Source of the DNA: an uncultured Planctomycetaceae bacterium
GTDB taxonomy: Bacteria > Planctomycetota > Planctomycetia > Planctomycetales > Planctomycetaceae
Length of the DNA stretch: 64,000 bases
NCBI GenBank assembly: GCA_903861195.1
Contig: CAIOTJ010000033.1
Coordinates: forward strand, 37,637 to 101,636
Direction of reading: 5' to 3'
Shown here: piece after piece, positions 24,806-33,357 of the stretch
Position numbering within the stretch: the stretch's first letter is position 1
How the letters are laid out: each line of letters starts with the position of its first letter
The notes under the pieces: generated by a model
The model's database searches: none
Seen by the model: only the letters and a program-made list of their open reading frames with translations
What the model was told of the DNA's origin: nothing
Translations under genes and position numbers: made by a program

Positions 24806-26361
24806 GTTTCTCGACAGCATTGGGGATCTCCCTGGTCCGCTCCGCGTGCGTGGCAGTCACTGCGGCTGTAGCGGGTCGTGCGGTGAACCGACTGTTGACC
24901 GACTCGCGGGGTGCCGTTCGTTCGATTGGCTGGACACTGTTGATCATGCCCTGGCTCATGCCGGGGCTGTTGGTCGGATACGCCTGGAATGGTTGGATCT
25001 TTGCACTGCATTCATGGTCCGTCCGCTGCAGTCTTCCCTGGCTGACGAGCTTCGTGGATCGGGCGTTGCATTACGATTGGATCTGCAATGAACTTGTATT
25101 GTGTTTTCTGCTGTTTGCGCGATGTCTCCCCTGGGCTGCGTTGATGCTGCGCTGGGGTGTGCGTGACGAGGAGAGTGAAAGCAGCTGGTTTCTTCGCGGG
25201 ATGTCGCAGGGTGATGCACGGAACGGTGGGTTGACTGGTATCAGGAGTGTGTTCCGACGACATCGCAGGGAGTTGCGGAGATTGGCTCCCGCCATCGGAC
25301 TGGCATTTATCACGTGTTTTCAGGAGTTTGAGCTGGTGGCACGACTGGGCCGGCCGTGCTGGACCGTCTGGCTCATTGATGCCCAGGCGACCGGTGTGGG
25401 GGTGTCGGGATTGCTGTTTCGTGCGACTGTTGCGGCTGGCTTGCAGACCTTGCTGGTGGGCGGAATCTTGCCGGTCCGGCAGGGCTTGTTTGCCACCGAG
25501 CGCAGCGGCCGGGTTGAAGCGTACTGCGGCGGCTGGGGTCGGATCCTCGTGGGCGGGATATTGCTGTTGGGGACGGGCGCAACGGTGGCCATCCCTATCC
25601 TCAGTCTGGCGCCGGGATTTATTCAGGGTATCTCGGCCCTGGCAGAGCGAGCGGCGGTCTTGCGGCGATTGGTCAGCGAGGTGAGTGTGGGAGGCGCCGT
25701 GGCAACTGTTGCAGCGACAGCCGCGATCCTCCTGACCCGAGTTCTGGAAATTGCTCCGGGCCATGCTGAAAAGCCAACAGCGATCGGAGCTGGCCCACGC
25801 TTGCCAAGACTTGGCTGGCTGGGACCCGTCCGAGTCGCGGTGCACTGGTGCCTGTTCTGGCTAGGGGCCTGGGGGGCTGTTCCCCTGTGTCTGCTGACTC
25901 TCTGCAGTCTGGCGGCAGTCGGCCTGACGTCTTTCAGCCAGACGTTGTTCCCCTGGTGTTTGGTTCAATCGCTTTGGCTGTTTCCCAGGGCAGTCTGTCT
26001 GATGTCCCTGGTTCAAGTCTGGCGACACCCCCAAAGTGCCTTCCTGGGAACCCTTCTGGCGAGTGCTCCGGAAGCCGATCGACGACATTCCGCCCGCCAG
26101 CTGTGGTGGCGTGAAAACTGGCGGAATCCCGTGATGGCTGGACTCTTTCTGGCAATGACCGCCTATCTCGACCTGCCGACCGGACAACTTTTGGCCCCGG
26201 CAGGTCTGGCGTCGGCACCTGTGACGCTGTACACTCAAATGCACTACGGAAGAAATTCTCTTCTGACTGCGATGACCCTGTTGGCGGTGGCCATTCCTTG
26301 GACGCTCGCTTTGTTCCTATTGATGGTGCTGCCGCGCCTGACAATCTGGCGACGGAGGTGA
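24778..26361 (+). CDS. Fe3+-type ABC transporter permease, two fused membrane domains
   Basis: A 527-residue membrane protein with about eleven hydrophobic segments, arranged as two BPD (MetI-like) halves as in FbpB. WTLLIMPWLMPGLLVGYAWNGW and the later FWLGAWGAVPLCLLTLCSL regions are typical helices. The ATG at 24778 has GAGG seven bases upstream and overlaps the binding-protein gene by 28 bases; a GTG at 24802 would give a GTGA overlap and is a good alternative. Its end overlaps the ATPase gene. It imports the substrate delivered by the upstream lipoprotein. Confidence 0.8.
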   Translation: MAPSGILLVSFSTALGISLVRSACVAVTAAVAGRAVNRLLTDSRGAVRSIGWTLLIMPWLMPGLLVGYAWNGWIFALHSWSVRCSLPWLTSFVDRALHYDWICNELVLCFLLFARCLPWAALMLRWGVRDEESESSWFLRGMSQGDARNGGLTGIRSVFRRHRRELRRLAPAIGLAFITCFQEFELVARLGRPCWTVWLIDAQATGVGVSGLLFRATVAAGLQTLLVGGILPVRQGLFATERSGRVEAYCGGWGRILVGGILLLGTGATVAIPILSLAPGFIQGISALAERAAVLRRLVSEVSVGGAVATVAATAAILLTRVLEIAPGHAEKPTAIGAGPRLPRLGWLGPVRVAVHWCLFWLGAWGAVPLCLLTLCSLAAVGLTSFSQTLFPWCLVQSLWLFPRAVCLMSLVQVWRHPQSAFLGTLLASAPEADRRHSARQLWWRENWRNPVMAGLFLAMTAYLDLPTGQLLAPAGLASAPVTLYTQMHYGRNSLLTAMTLLAVAIPWTLALFLLMVLPRLTIWRRR

Positions 26362-28235
26362 TTGATCCCGCCTGGCGGCTTGAGTCGGTCACGGTGACTG
26401 GCTCGGGGAGGCACCTGCTCGGTCCGCTCAATCTGGTGGTGCCACGTGGAGTGACGGCTATCCTGGGGCCGTCTGGGGCTGGCAAGACAACCCTCTTGAA
26501 CGTGTTGACCGGCTTTTTGAGACCAACATCCGGGCTGGTGCGTCGTGAGAAACGCATCGATCCCTCCCGCCTGGAAATGTTTTGGTGTCCTCCCGATTTC
26601 GGCCTTTGGTCGGAGTGTACGGTCCGCAATCACCTGGAACGAGTGATGCCCACGGGGGGCATCTTGCTCTCCAGTTTAGAAGGTCCAGGTGTGATCGGCC
26701 GAGAAGCGGCGATTGATGAGCTGCTGGGGCGTTTTGGCCTGTTAGACAAATCGGACTCTTATCCGGATCTCCTCTCTCGTGGCGAACAGTCGCGATTGGC
26801 GGTGTGTCGAGCTGTGGCCAGCGATGCGGAGTTTCTGGTTTTGGACGAGCCCTTGGTACACCTGGAACCCCTGTTGCTTCGGGAGCTGTGGCGTACGGTG
26901 CTGCGAATTCGACGGGGGACTCTCACAACCGTGTTTTCAACACACGAGCCAGACCTGGTTCTGGCCGGTGCTCAGCATGCGATCTGTTTGGCCGGGGGAC
27001 GCGTCGAGTTTTCCGGACTGGTTCAGGATCTGTATCACTCGCCCCCCAGCGAAGCCCTGGCTTGGTACCTGGGGCCAGCGAATTGGGTCACCGTGGACGA
27101 TGCCCGCCAGTGGCTGGGCGAGTCTTTTTTCCAGGACCGTGCAGTCCGTCCTCAGGAAGTCAGGGTGACCACTGAAGAAGACGGGACCGGCTTGGTGAAA
27201 ACCGTGGAGACGCTCGGCGGGCTGTCTGCTTTGGAGCTTGTCAATCGGGTCTCCGGGCAGACTCGACGATGGTTGGTTTCTGGCGGTTTCAACTGGCTGC
27301 AAAGCGGGGCTTGGGTAAACCTCAGGCTTTGTGGGCACGCGTTTTTTCTTGCCTGTCTGCTCTGTCTGTCTGGGTGTGTGCCGACACCCGGTACGACGAC
27401 ACCGGTCGGCTCGGAGATTGGGGAATGGGTTCTGCCCGCTGAGGGGATCCGGGTTCCAGGACCCAGGGCCCTGCATGCGACCCGCGATCGATTGTTGGTA
27501 CTGGACAATGTTGGCCGGGTTCTCGCGTTTGGATTTGACGGAACCTTTCAGAACCAATGGTGGATGCCTGAGTATTCTGTCGGGCGGCCCGAAAAGATCT
27601 GTGAATTGCCGGATGGCCGATTGGCGGTGGCAGATACTCACTATCACCGGGTGGTCCTGTTTCGCGGTGATGGCAGCCTTGACCGAATGCTTGGGGGATA
27701 TGGACAGGAACCTGGCCAATTCATTTTTCCTGTGGCCACTGCCTGTGATGCCGAAGGCAATCTGTATGTTTGTGAGTATGGAGGGAATGACCGGATTCAG
27801 AAGTTTTCACCGGAGGGGCGTTTTCTGGTCAGCATGGGGGGGGCCGGGACCGGACCGGGCCAGTTTCAGAGGCCGAGTGGAATCGTGATTTCGGGCGATC
27901 GGGTGTACGTCGTAGACGCCTTCAATAATCGCATCCAGGTTTTTTCCTGCGCGGGAGAGTTCTTGGAGGTCTTGGGTGAGCGGCTGTCGAATCCCCCCGA
28001 TCTTGTCTACCCTTACGACGTCGCGCTGGGGCCCCAGTCCGATTTGTTCGTGGTCGAGTATGGAGCTGGGCGGGTGACCCGGCTGGACTTGGCCGGCAAT
28101 CTTTTGGGGCAATCCGGGTCAGATGGGGGAGGGGTGGGGCGTTTCAAGACTCCCTGGGGCTTGACGGTCGACCAGCGTGGTGTGGTTTATGTCGCGGACA
28201 CGGGAAATCGTCGGATAGTGCAGTTGAAGTTCTGA
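26358..28235 (+). CDS. ABC transporter ATPase fused to a lipoprotein-like segment and NHL beta-propeller
   Basis: One uninterrupted 625-residue frame. Residues 1-240: ABC ATPase with Walker A GPSGAGKT (37-44), signature LSRGEQ (139-144), Walker B FLVLDEP (159-165) and H-loop His196. The Q-loop segment (MFWCPPDFGLWSECTV) has no Gln, and the D-loop reads VHLE rather than SALD, so the ATPase looks altered. About 262-325 resembles a TOBE domain. Then AFFLACLLCLSGC (Cys340) looks like a lipoprotein signal or membrane helix. From 341 on are NHL repeats (GQEPGQFIFPVATACDAEGN, GPGQFQRPSGIVI, VYVADTGNRRIVQLKF). GTG at 26358 overlaps the permease stop as GTGA; TTG at 26298 is the longer option. An internal TTG start near 27270 could also release the NHL part separately. 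Confidence 0.8.
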   Translation: MIDPAWRLESVTVTGSGRHLLGPLNLVVPRGVTAILGPSGAGKTTLLNVLTGFLRPTSGLVRREKRIDPSRLEMFWCPPDFGLWSECTVRNHLERVMPTGGILLSSLEGPGVIGREAAIDELLGRFGLLDKSDSYPDLLSRGEQSRLAVCRAVASDAEFLVLDEPLVHLEPLLLRELWRTVLRIRRGTLTTVFSTHEPDLVLAGAQHAICLAGGRVEFSGLVQDLYHSPPSEALAWYLGPANWVTVDDARQWLGESFFQDRAVRPQEVRVTTEEDGTGLVKTVETLGGLSALELVNRVSGQTRRWLVSGGFNWLQSGAWVNLRLCGHAFFLACLLCLSGCVPTPGTTTPVGSEIGEWVLPAEGIRVPGPRALHATRDRLLVLDNVGRVLAFGFDGTFQNQWWMPEYSVGRPEKICELPDGRLAVADTHYHRVVLFRGDGSLDRMLGGYGQEPGQFIFPVATACDAEGNLYVCEYGGNDRIQKFSPEGRFLVSMGGAGTGPGQFQRPSGIVISGDRVYVVDAFNNRIQVFSCAGEFLEVLGERLSNPPDLVYPYDVALGPQSDLFVVEYGAGRVTRLDLAGNLLGQSGSDGGGVGRFKTPWGLTVDQRGVVYVADTGNRRIVQLKF

Positions 28236-28246
28236 GGGGAGATGTT

Positions 28247-31200
28247 GTGAGCCGAAGTGGAGCCAAGGAAACCGGAGAGTCAGGTTGGGTGGATGCTGTC
28301 CGCCGCACCTGGTTCGTGGTATTCCCCCGTTCGCGACGGACTGTGAACAGGTGGGATCTGGCTCAGTGCGTGTTCTTCCTGGTCGGCTTCGGGGCCTTGT
28401 GCCTGTTCTTGGATCGGTCCGCACGGGTCCTCTTCGCCAATCCCTGGGGCTTTCTGTTGTTGTTGGCGATTCCCTGGATCTGGTGGCAATGGCAGCAGGG
28501 CTATGCCGGGCTCATCGGGTGGCGGCGAATGCTGTCTTTGTGGATTCGCATGTCGCTGGTGGGGTTGTTCGCAATGCTTCTGGCGGAACCCAGGTCCGTC
28601 AAAAGCAGTACTGAATTGGCGGTGATGTATCTGCTCGACATCTCCGATTCAACGGGTGATCGACAGGTCAATCAGGCCCTGCGTTTTATCGCGGAAACGG
28701 CCTCGCGAAAGCCCCGGCAGGATTTGGCTGGACTGGTGATTTTTGGCAAAAACGCAGCGGTCGAGTTTCCCGCGCGCAAGCCCCTGGTGTTCGAAGGAAG
28801 TTCCATCACCCTCAACTCCCTGGTGGACCGTGATGCCACCAACATCGAGCAGGGGTTGTCGCTGGCAGCTGCGATGTTGCCGGAGGACAAGTTGGGACGG
28901 ATCGTACTGATCAGCGATGGCATCGAAACCGAAGGTAATCTGGCTCCAGTGATCGACGACCTGCAGTCGCGGGGCATTTCAATCGATGTGTTGCCTGTCG
29001 AATATGACATCCGCAACGAGGTCTGGCTGGAGCGGCTGGAACTTCCGCAATTCGTGAAGCAGGGCGAGACCTATGAAGCGTCCGTGTTGTTGTCTGCGCT
29101 GTCGGCAGGAAAAGGAACGCTCCGCCTGCAGGAGAATGGCGAGCTGATTGCGGAGAGAGAAGTTGAATTCGAGGCGGGCAAAACTCGGGTCTCCTTTCCG
29201 ATCTATCTGCGGAACGCGGGATATTACGAGTATTCAGCCGAAGTCCTGGTTCCGGTGGGAAGAGATACTCTCTCTCAGAACAACCGGGTCTTGAATTCCC
29301 TGTTCCTCGAGGGGCAGGGGAAGGTTCTGGTCGTGCATGATCCGGCTGGCGATCCCCGCGATCGACAGGAAATTGTTCGCGCACTGCAGGATGGCCAGCG
29401 GATTGTTCAGATTGAGTCGGCTTATGAACTGTCCCGCGATCCTCTGGGACTGCTGGAGTTCGACTGTATCCTCTTCTGCAATGTGCCCGCCGACGCGTTG
29501 GACGTGCCGCAGATGAGTGCCGTCCACGACGCCGTCTTCACCAACGGCGTGGGCTTCATCATGGTGGGGGGGAATAACAGTTTTGGTCCCGGTGGTTATC
29601 ACCGGACGCTGATTGAAGATGCCCTGCCTGTAACGATGGATATTGATCAGAAAAAGGTCCTCCCCAAGGGAGCACTGGTTCTGGTTTTGCACACCTGCGA
29701 ATTTCCTGAGGGAAATACCTGGGCCAAGCGGATCACCCGCGAGGCAATCAAGGTCTTGGGGGCGCAGGACGAGGTCGCGGCGATCGATTATGAGGCGAGT
29801 GAGAACTGGATCTTCAAACTCACCCCTGCAGCCCAATATGAAAAACTTTCGAAACTGATTGAACAGGCGCAACCGGGGGATATGCCATCGTTTGATCGAA
29901 CCATGCAGATGGCGTTGGCCGAACTGAGCAAGAGTGATGCCGCGACGAAGCACGTCATCATCATCTCGGACGGTGACCCGCAGCCTCCTCCTCCGGCAGT
30001 GATTCAGAAATTTGTGGACAACCAGATTTCCGTCTCCACGGTGGCGATTTTTCCCCACGGGGGCATGGAAATCGGCTTGTTGAGGGAGGTGGCCAAGGCG
30101 ACTGGCGGACGGTACTACTATCCGTCGGACTCGAATGAGTTGCCCCGGATTTTCATCAAGGAGGCAAAAACTCTCAAACGCACGATGATCCAGCGGAAGA
30201 CCGTGTTTCCCGAATTGCTGATGCCCAGCAGCGTGTTGAAAGGGCTCGATGCCTTGCCTGCGGTCGATGGCTATGTTCTGACCAGTCCCAGGCGGGAAAA
30301 GGAGCAGTTGATACTTCAGGTTCCGGGGGAGTCGAATGCCGATACGGATGGGCCTGAGTACGATCCGCTCCTCGCGATCTGGCAGTATGGTTTGGGAAAA
30401 ACCGCGGCCTTCACGGCTGACCTGTCTTCGAACTGGAGCAGCAAATGGACTGCCTGGGATCGGTACGATGCTTTCGTGCAGCAGTTGGTGACCGAGGTGT
30501 CGCGCTCTCGCGAGAAATCGACGTTGCGAATGTGGACGTACCTGAATGGCTCTGAGGGAATCATCGGAGTCGAGGACTTTGCTGAAACGGAGTCGTTCCG
30601 AGAACTGCGGGCTCTGGTCTCGGGTCCCCAGGGGCGCCGGCAGGAGGTCAGCCTGCGGCAGATTGGTCCCCGCCGGTACCAGGCCGCGGTCCCCCTGTGG
30701 GGCAAAGGACGATATCACGTGGTCGCCGAGCCTGTTGGTCAGGGAACGACAAGCGACCGTGCGTTTGGAGGATTCATCATCCCCTATTCCCCCGAGTACC
30801 TGCGTTTCCGTTCGAATTCGCTGGTGCTCGACGAATTGAAGAACAAGACTGGCGGAAAGTCCCTTGATCTAACTGGTGAATTGTCTGCCGGCGCTGTCGC
30901 CGCGCAGGTGTTTCCTCCTGAGGAACAACGGGTCCCACGCCGCAGTTCCCAACCGATTGACGACTGGTTCCTGATTGCCCTGGCCTGCCTTGTCCCCCTG
31001 GATGTCGGAATCCGCCGCGTCCAGATCGATTTCCGGCAGGTCCTGTCCTGGTTGGGATTGGCTGGGCGTGCCCAACCTTCCGGGCCAACGATGGGAGCTC
31101 TATTGGAGCGAAAACGAGAGGTGGGCAGCCTCTTGTCCGGGATGTCGGGGGATCGGACTCCACAGGAAACAGGACGCCGTGACCCTGCTCCATCGGTAGG

Positions 31201-31342
31201 TGGCATTTCCCGTCCATCCGTCAATACCCCCGCAGTCAAAGCCTCCCCCGCCCCCTCGACGGGAAGTGAGGCCGGGACCGATGGCGGCTCCACGACAGGG
31301 CGGCTCCTTGAATTGAAGCGTCGTCGACAGCAAAACCAGTGA
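28247..31342 (+). CDS. Large membrane protein with VWA and glutamine-amidotransferase-like domains
   Basis: A 1031-residue protein. Three N-terminal helices (about 42-56, 66-82, 96-113) are followed by a VWA domain whose MIDAS is DISDS (131-135). A class I glutamine-amidotransferase-like fold follows (ILFCNVPADALDVPQ, FIMVGGNNSFGPGGYHRTLIEDALPV), and a further VWA-like strand HVIIISDGDP. A helix near 905-920 (FLIALACLVPLDVGI) precedes a Pro/Ser-rich, basic tail. The GTG start has GGGGAG five bases upstream and lies 11 bases after the NHL fusion gene. It belongs to the MoxR-linked VWA family; it probably works with the adjacent AAA ATPase on envelope protein assembly or stress response (inference). 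Confidence 0.82.
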   Translation: MSRSGAKETGESGWVDAVRRTWFVVFPRSRRTVNRWDLAQCVFFLVGFGALCLFLDRSARVLFANPWGFLLLLAIPWIWWQWQQGYAGLIGWRRMLSLWIRMSLVGLFAMLLAEPRSVKSSTELAVMYLLDISDSTGDRQVNQALRFIAETASRKPRQDLAGLVIFGKNAAVEFPARKPLVFEGSSITLNSLVDRDATNIEQGLSLAAAMLPEDKLGRIVLISDGIETEGNLAPVIDDLQSRGISIDVLPVEYDIRNEVWLERLELPQFVKQGETYEASVLLSALSAGKGTLRLQENGELIAEREVEFEAGKTRVSFPIYLRNAGYYEYSAEVLVPVGRDTLSQNNRVLNSLFLEGQGKVLVVHDPAGDPRDRQEIVRALQDGQRIVQIESAYELSRDPLGLLEFDCILFCNVPADALDVPQMSAVHDAVFTNGVGFIMVGGNNSFGPGGYHRTLIEDALPVTMDIDQKKVLPKGALVLVLHTCEFPEGNTWAKRITREAIKVLGAQDEVAAIDYEASENWIFKLTPAAQYEKLSKLIEQAQPGDMPSFDRTMQMALAELSKSDAATKHVIIISDGDPQPPPPAVIQKFVDNQISVSTVAIFPHGGMEIGLLREVAKATGGRYYYPSDSNELPRIFIKEAKTLKRTMIQRKTVFPELLMPSSVLKGLDALPAVDGYVLTSPRREKEQLILQVPGESNADTDGPEYDPLLAIWQYGLGKTAAFTADLSSNWSSKWTAWDRYDAFVQQLVTEVSRSREKSTLRMWTYLNGSEGIIGVEDFAETESFRELRALVSGPQGRRQEVSLRQIGPRRYQAAVPLWGKGRYHVVAEPVGQGTTSDRAFGGFIIPYSPEYLRFRSNSLVLDELKNKTGGKSLDLTGELSAGAVAAQVFPPEEQRVPRRSSQPIDDWFLIALACLVPLDVGIRRVQIDFRQVLSWLGLAGRAQPSGPTMGALLERKREVGSLLSGMSGDRTPQETGRRDPAPSVGGISRPSVNTPAVKASPAPSTGSEAGTDGGSTTGRLLELKRRRQQNQ

Positions 31343-32424
31343 GTGGTTCAACCCGCAATGGGTTGGCCATGGTCAACCGTGAGTCCCCGGAGACTGCAAA
31401 CAGCATGAGCGCGATCCCGACGACATTGGAGTCCCCTCCGCCGGAGGTCGAGGCGGCCCGTTTCAAGCAACAATTCTCAGAGGCTCGGGAGGCGATTGGC
31501 CGCGTGATCGTTGGCCAGCAGCGGGTTGTCGAGGCGGTGCTGACTGCGGTGTTTTGTGGCGGCAATGTCCTGTTGGAAGGTGTCCCGGGCCTGGGCAAGA
31601 CCGAACTGGTCAAGGCATTGTCTCGGGTTCTGGACCTGGAGTTCCGCCGCATTCAGTTCACCCCTGACCTGATGCCCGCCGACATCATCGGGACCAACAT
31701 CATGACCAGTGACGAAGGGGGGCGCTATCGCTTCGAGTTCCGTCGCGGTCCGATTTTCACCCAGTTGCTGCTGGCGGACGAAATCAATCGGGCTTCTCCC
31801 AAAACGCAGTCGGCCCTTCTGGAAACCATGCAGGAAGGATCCGTGACCACGGGGGGAACCTGCTATCAGCTGGTGCAGCCCTTCTTCGTGCTGGCGACCC
31901 AGAACCCGATCGAACAGGAAGGCACATATCCCCTTCCGGAAGCCCAGTTGGATCGGTTCATGTTCAAGGTCGAAGTCCCATTTCTCAGCCGTGCCGAACT
32001 GAACGAGGTGGTCAGCCGAACGATTCTGCGGAAGCACGTCGATTTGCCTCAATTGCTGACTGGGGCCCGGATTCTGGAATTGAGGTCCACTCTCGAGAAG
32101 GTCGTGGTGGCGGACCCGATGCGGGATTACGCCTGTCGATTGGTGCTGGCCACTCACCCCACGAGTGAATTCGCTGGTGAGCGGGTCAAGGGGTTTGTGC
32201 GCTGGGGAGCCAGTCCCCGGGCCGCGCAGGCGCTGATTCGGGCCGCCCGGGTGAGAGCTTTGTCCGTGGGGCGTGTGCATGTTGCTTTTGAGGACATCCG
32301 GCACTTTGCGCCCGAGGTGCTGCAGCACAGGATGCTGTTGAACTATGATGGTCAGGCCGAAAATATCCGAGTCGCAGAGCTGGTCTCGGAGGCCCTGGCA
32401 GCACTCCCCGAAACCCCAGTCTGA
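31339..32424 (+). CDS. MoxR-family AAA+ ATPase
   Basis: A 361-residue AAA+ protein: Walker A LLEGVPGLGKTEL, Walker B LLLADEINRA, sensor 1 ATQNPIEQEGTYPLPEAQLDRF and arginine finger region. MoxR ATPases act as chaperones for VWA partners, and VWA/DUF58 genes flank it on both sides. The GTG at 31339 overlaps the upstream stop (GTGA). ATGs at 31369 and 31405 are shorter alternatives; the last fits the usual family length (about 330-340) and has GGAG 12 bases upstream. Confidence 0.9.
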   Translation: MSGSTRNGLAMVNRESPETANSMSAIPTTLESPPPEVEAARFKQQFSEAREAIGRVIVGQQRVVEAVLTAVFCGGNVLLEGVPGLGKTELVKALSRVLDLEFRRIQFTPDLMPADIIGTNIMTSDEGGRYRFEFRRGPIFTQLLLADEINRASPKTQSALLETMQEGSVTTGGTCYQLVQPFFVLATQNPIEQEGTYPLPEAQLDRFMFKVEVPFLSRAELNEVVSRTILRKHVDLPQLLTGARILELRSTLEKVVVADPMRDYACRLVLATHPTSEFAGERVKGFVRWGASPRAAQALIRAARVRALSVGRVHVAFEDIRHFAPEVLQHRMLLNYDGQAENIRVAELVSEALAALPETPV

Positions 32425-32457
32425 TTCGCCCGCTGGCAGCCTTGTTGGAATCGAGTC

Positions 32458-33357
32458 ATGTCCCCGGCGAATGCCCGCTTCACCACACTGTTGGAAAACA
32501 AGGTGTTGTCGCGTCTGGAGAAGATGCGTCTGAATCCGCTGCGCAGGCTGACGAATCGGACCCGTGGCGAACATCAGTCGGGCAAGGGGGGGACCAGCAC
32601 CGATTTCGCAGACTATCGCGATTATGTTCCGGGAGACGACGTCAAGAACGTGGACTGGAACATCTTTGCCAGACTCGAGCGTCCCTACGTGAAGCTGTAT
32701 CGCCATGAGGAGGATCTGCACGTCGTCCTGCTCCTGGATTCTTCGGCCTCGATGAAATTCGAAGGGAAATTCGATCGGGCCAGGCAACTGGCGGCAGCCT
32801 TGGGAACCATGGGACTGATGAATGTGGAACGGGTCAGCGTTTACACCTGCCCGGCCCGGGCGGAAGAACCGCTGTTCCTGCCTCCCTGCACTGGCCGCGT
32901 CAGCCGGGGACGTCTATTCGACTTCCTGGAGCGGCTGGAGGTGAAGGGAGACTGCCCGTTCGAATCGGCGATCGACGGAATGCTGTCGAGACATCGAGGA
33001 CGGGGCTTAGTGATCCTGCTGTCAGACTTCCTGACATTTGGCGATCTGCAGAAGCCATTCAACATGCTGTTCAGCGCGGGGTTGGAAGTCTCTGCAATCC
33101 AGATTCTCGGTCCCACGGAACTCAATCCGGAGCTCACCGGCAATCTGCGCTTTGTGGACAGTGAGTCAGGACAGACCCTCGATGTCTCGAATGTCGGCGA
33201 CCTCTTGTCGGTCTACCACGCTCATCGGCTGGCCCTCGAGGAGGAGGTGGCCATGATTTGCCGCCAACGCTCGGGACGGTTCCTTTCGATTTCCTCCCAA
33301 GCGCCGTTGGAGTCGGTCCTGTTTGACCTGTTGCGTCGGAAGGGATGGATCCGATGA
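32458..33357 (+). CDS. DUF58 domain protein (VWA-like)
   Basis: A 299-residue DUF58 protein. It carries the family core DYVPGDDVKNVDWNIFARLE next to a VWA domain whose MIDAS is LLLDSSASM, and GRGLVILLSDFL as the later VWA strand. It has no membrane helix, so it is probably cytoplasmic or membrane-associated through partners. MoxR, DUF58 and BatA-type proteins commonly form one unit. Its stop overlaps the next start as ATGA. Function is known only in outline: metal-dependent binding in MoxR-assisted assembly. Confidence 0.9.
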   Translation: MSPANARFTTLLENKVLSRLEKMRLNPLRRLTNRTRGEHQSGKGGTSTDFADYRDYVPGDDVKNVDWNIFARLERPYVKLYRHEEDLHVVLLLDSSASMKFEGKFDRARQLAAALGTMGLMNVERVSVYTCPARAEEPLFLPPCTGRVSRGRLFDFLERLEVKGDCPFESAIDGMLSRHRGRGLVILLSDFLTFGDLQKPFNMLFSAGLEVSAIQILGPTELNPELTGNLRFVDSESGQTLDVSNVGDLLSVYHAHRLALEEEVAMICRQRSGRFLSISSQAPLESVLFDLLRRKGWIR

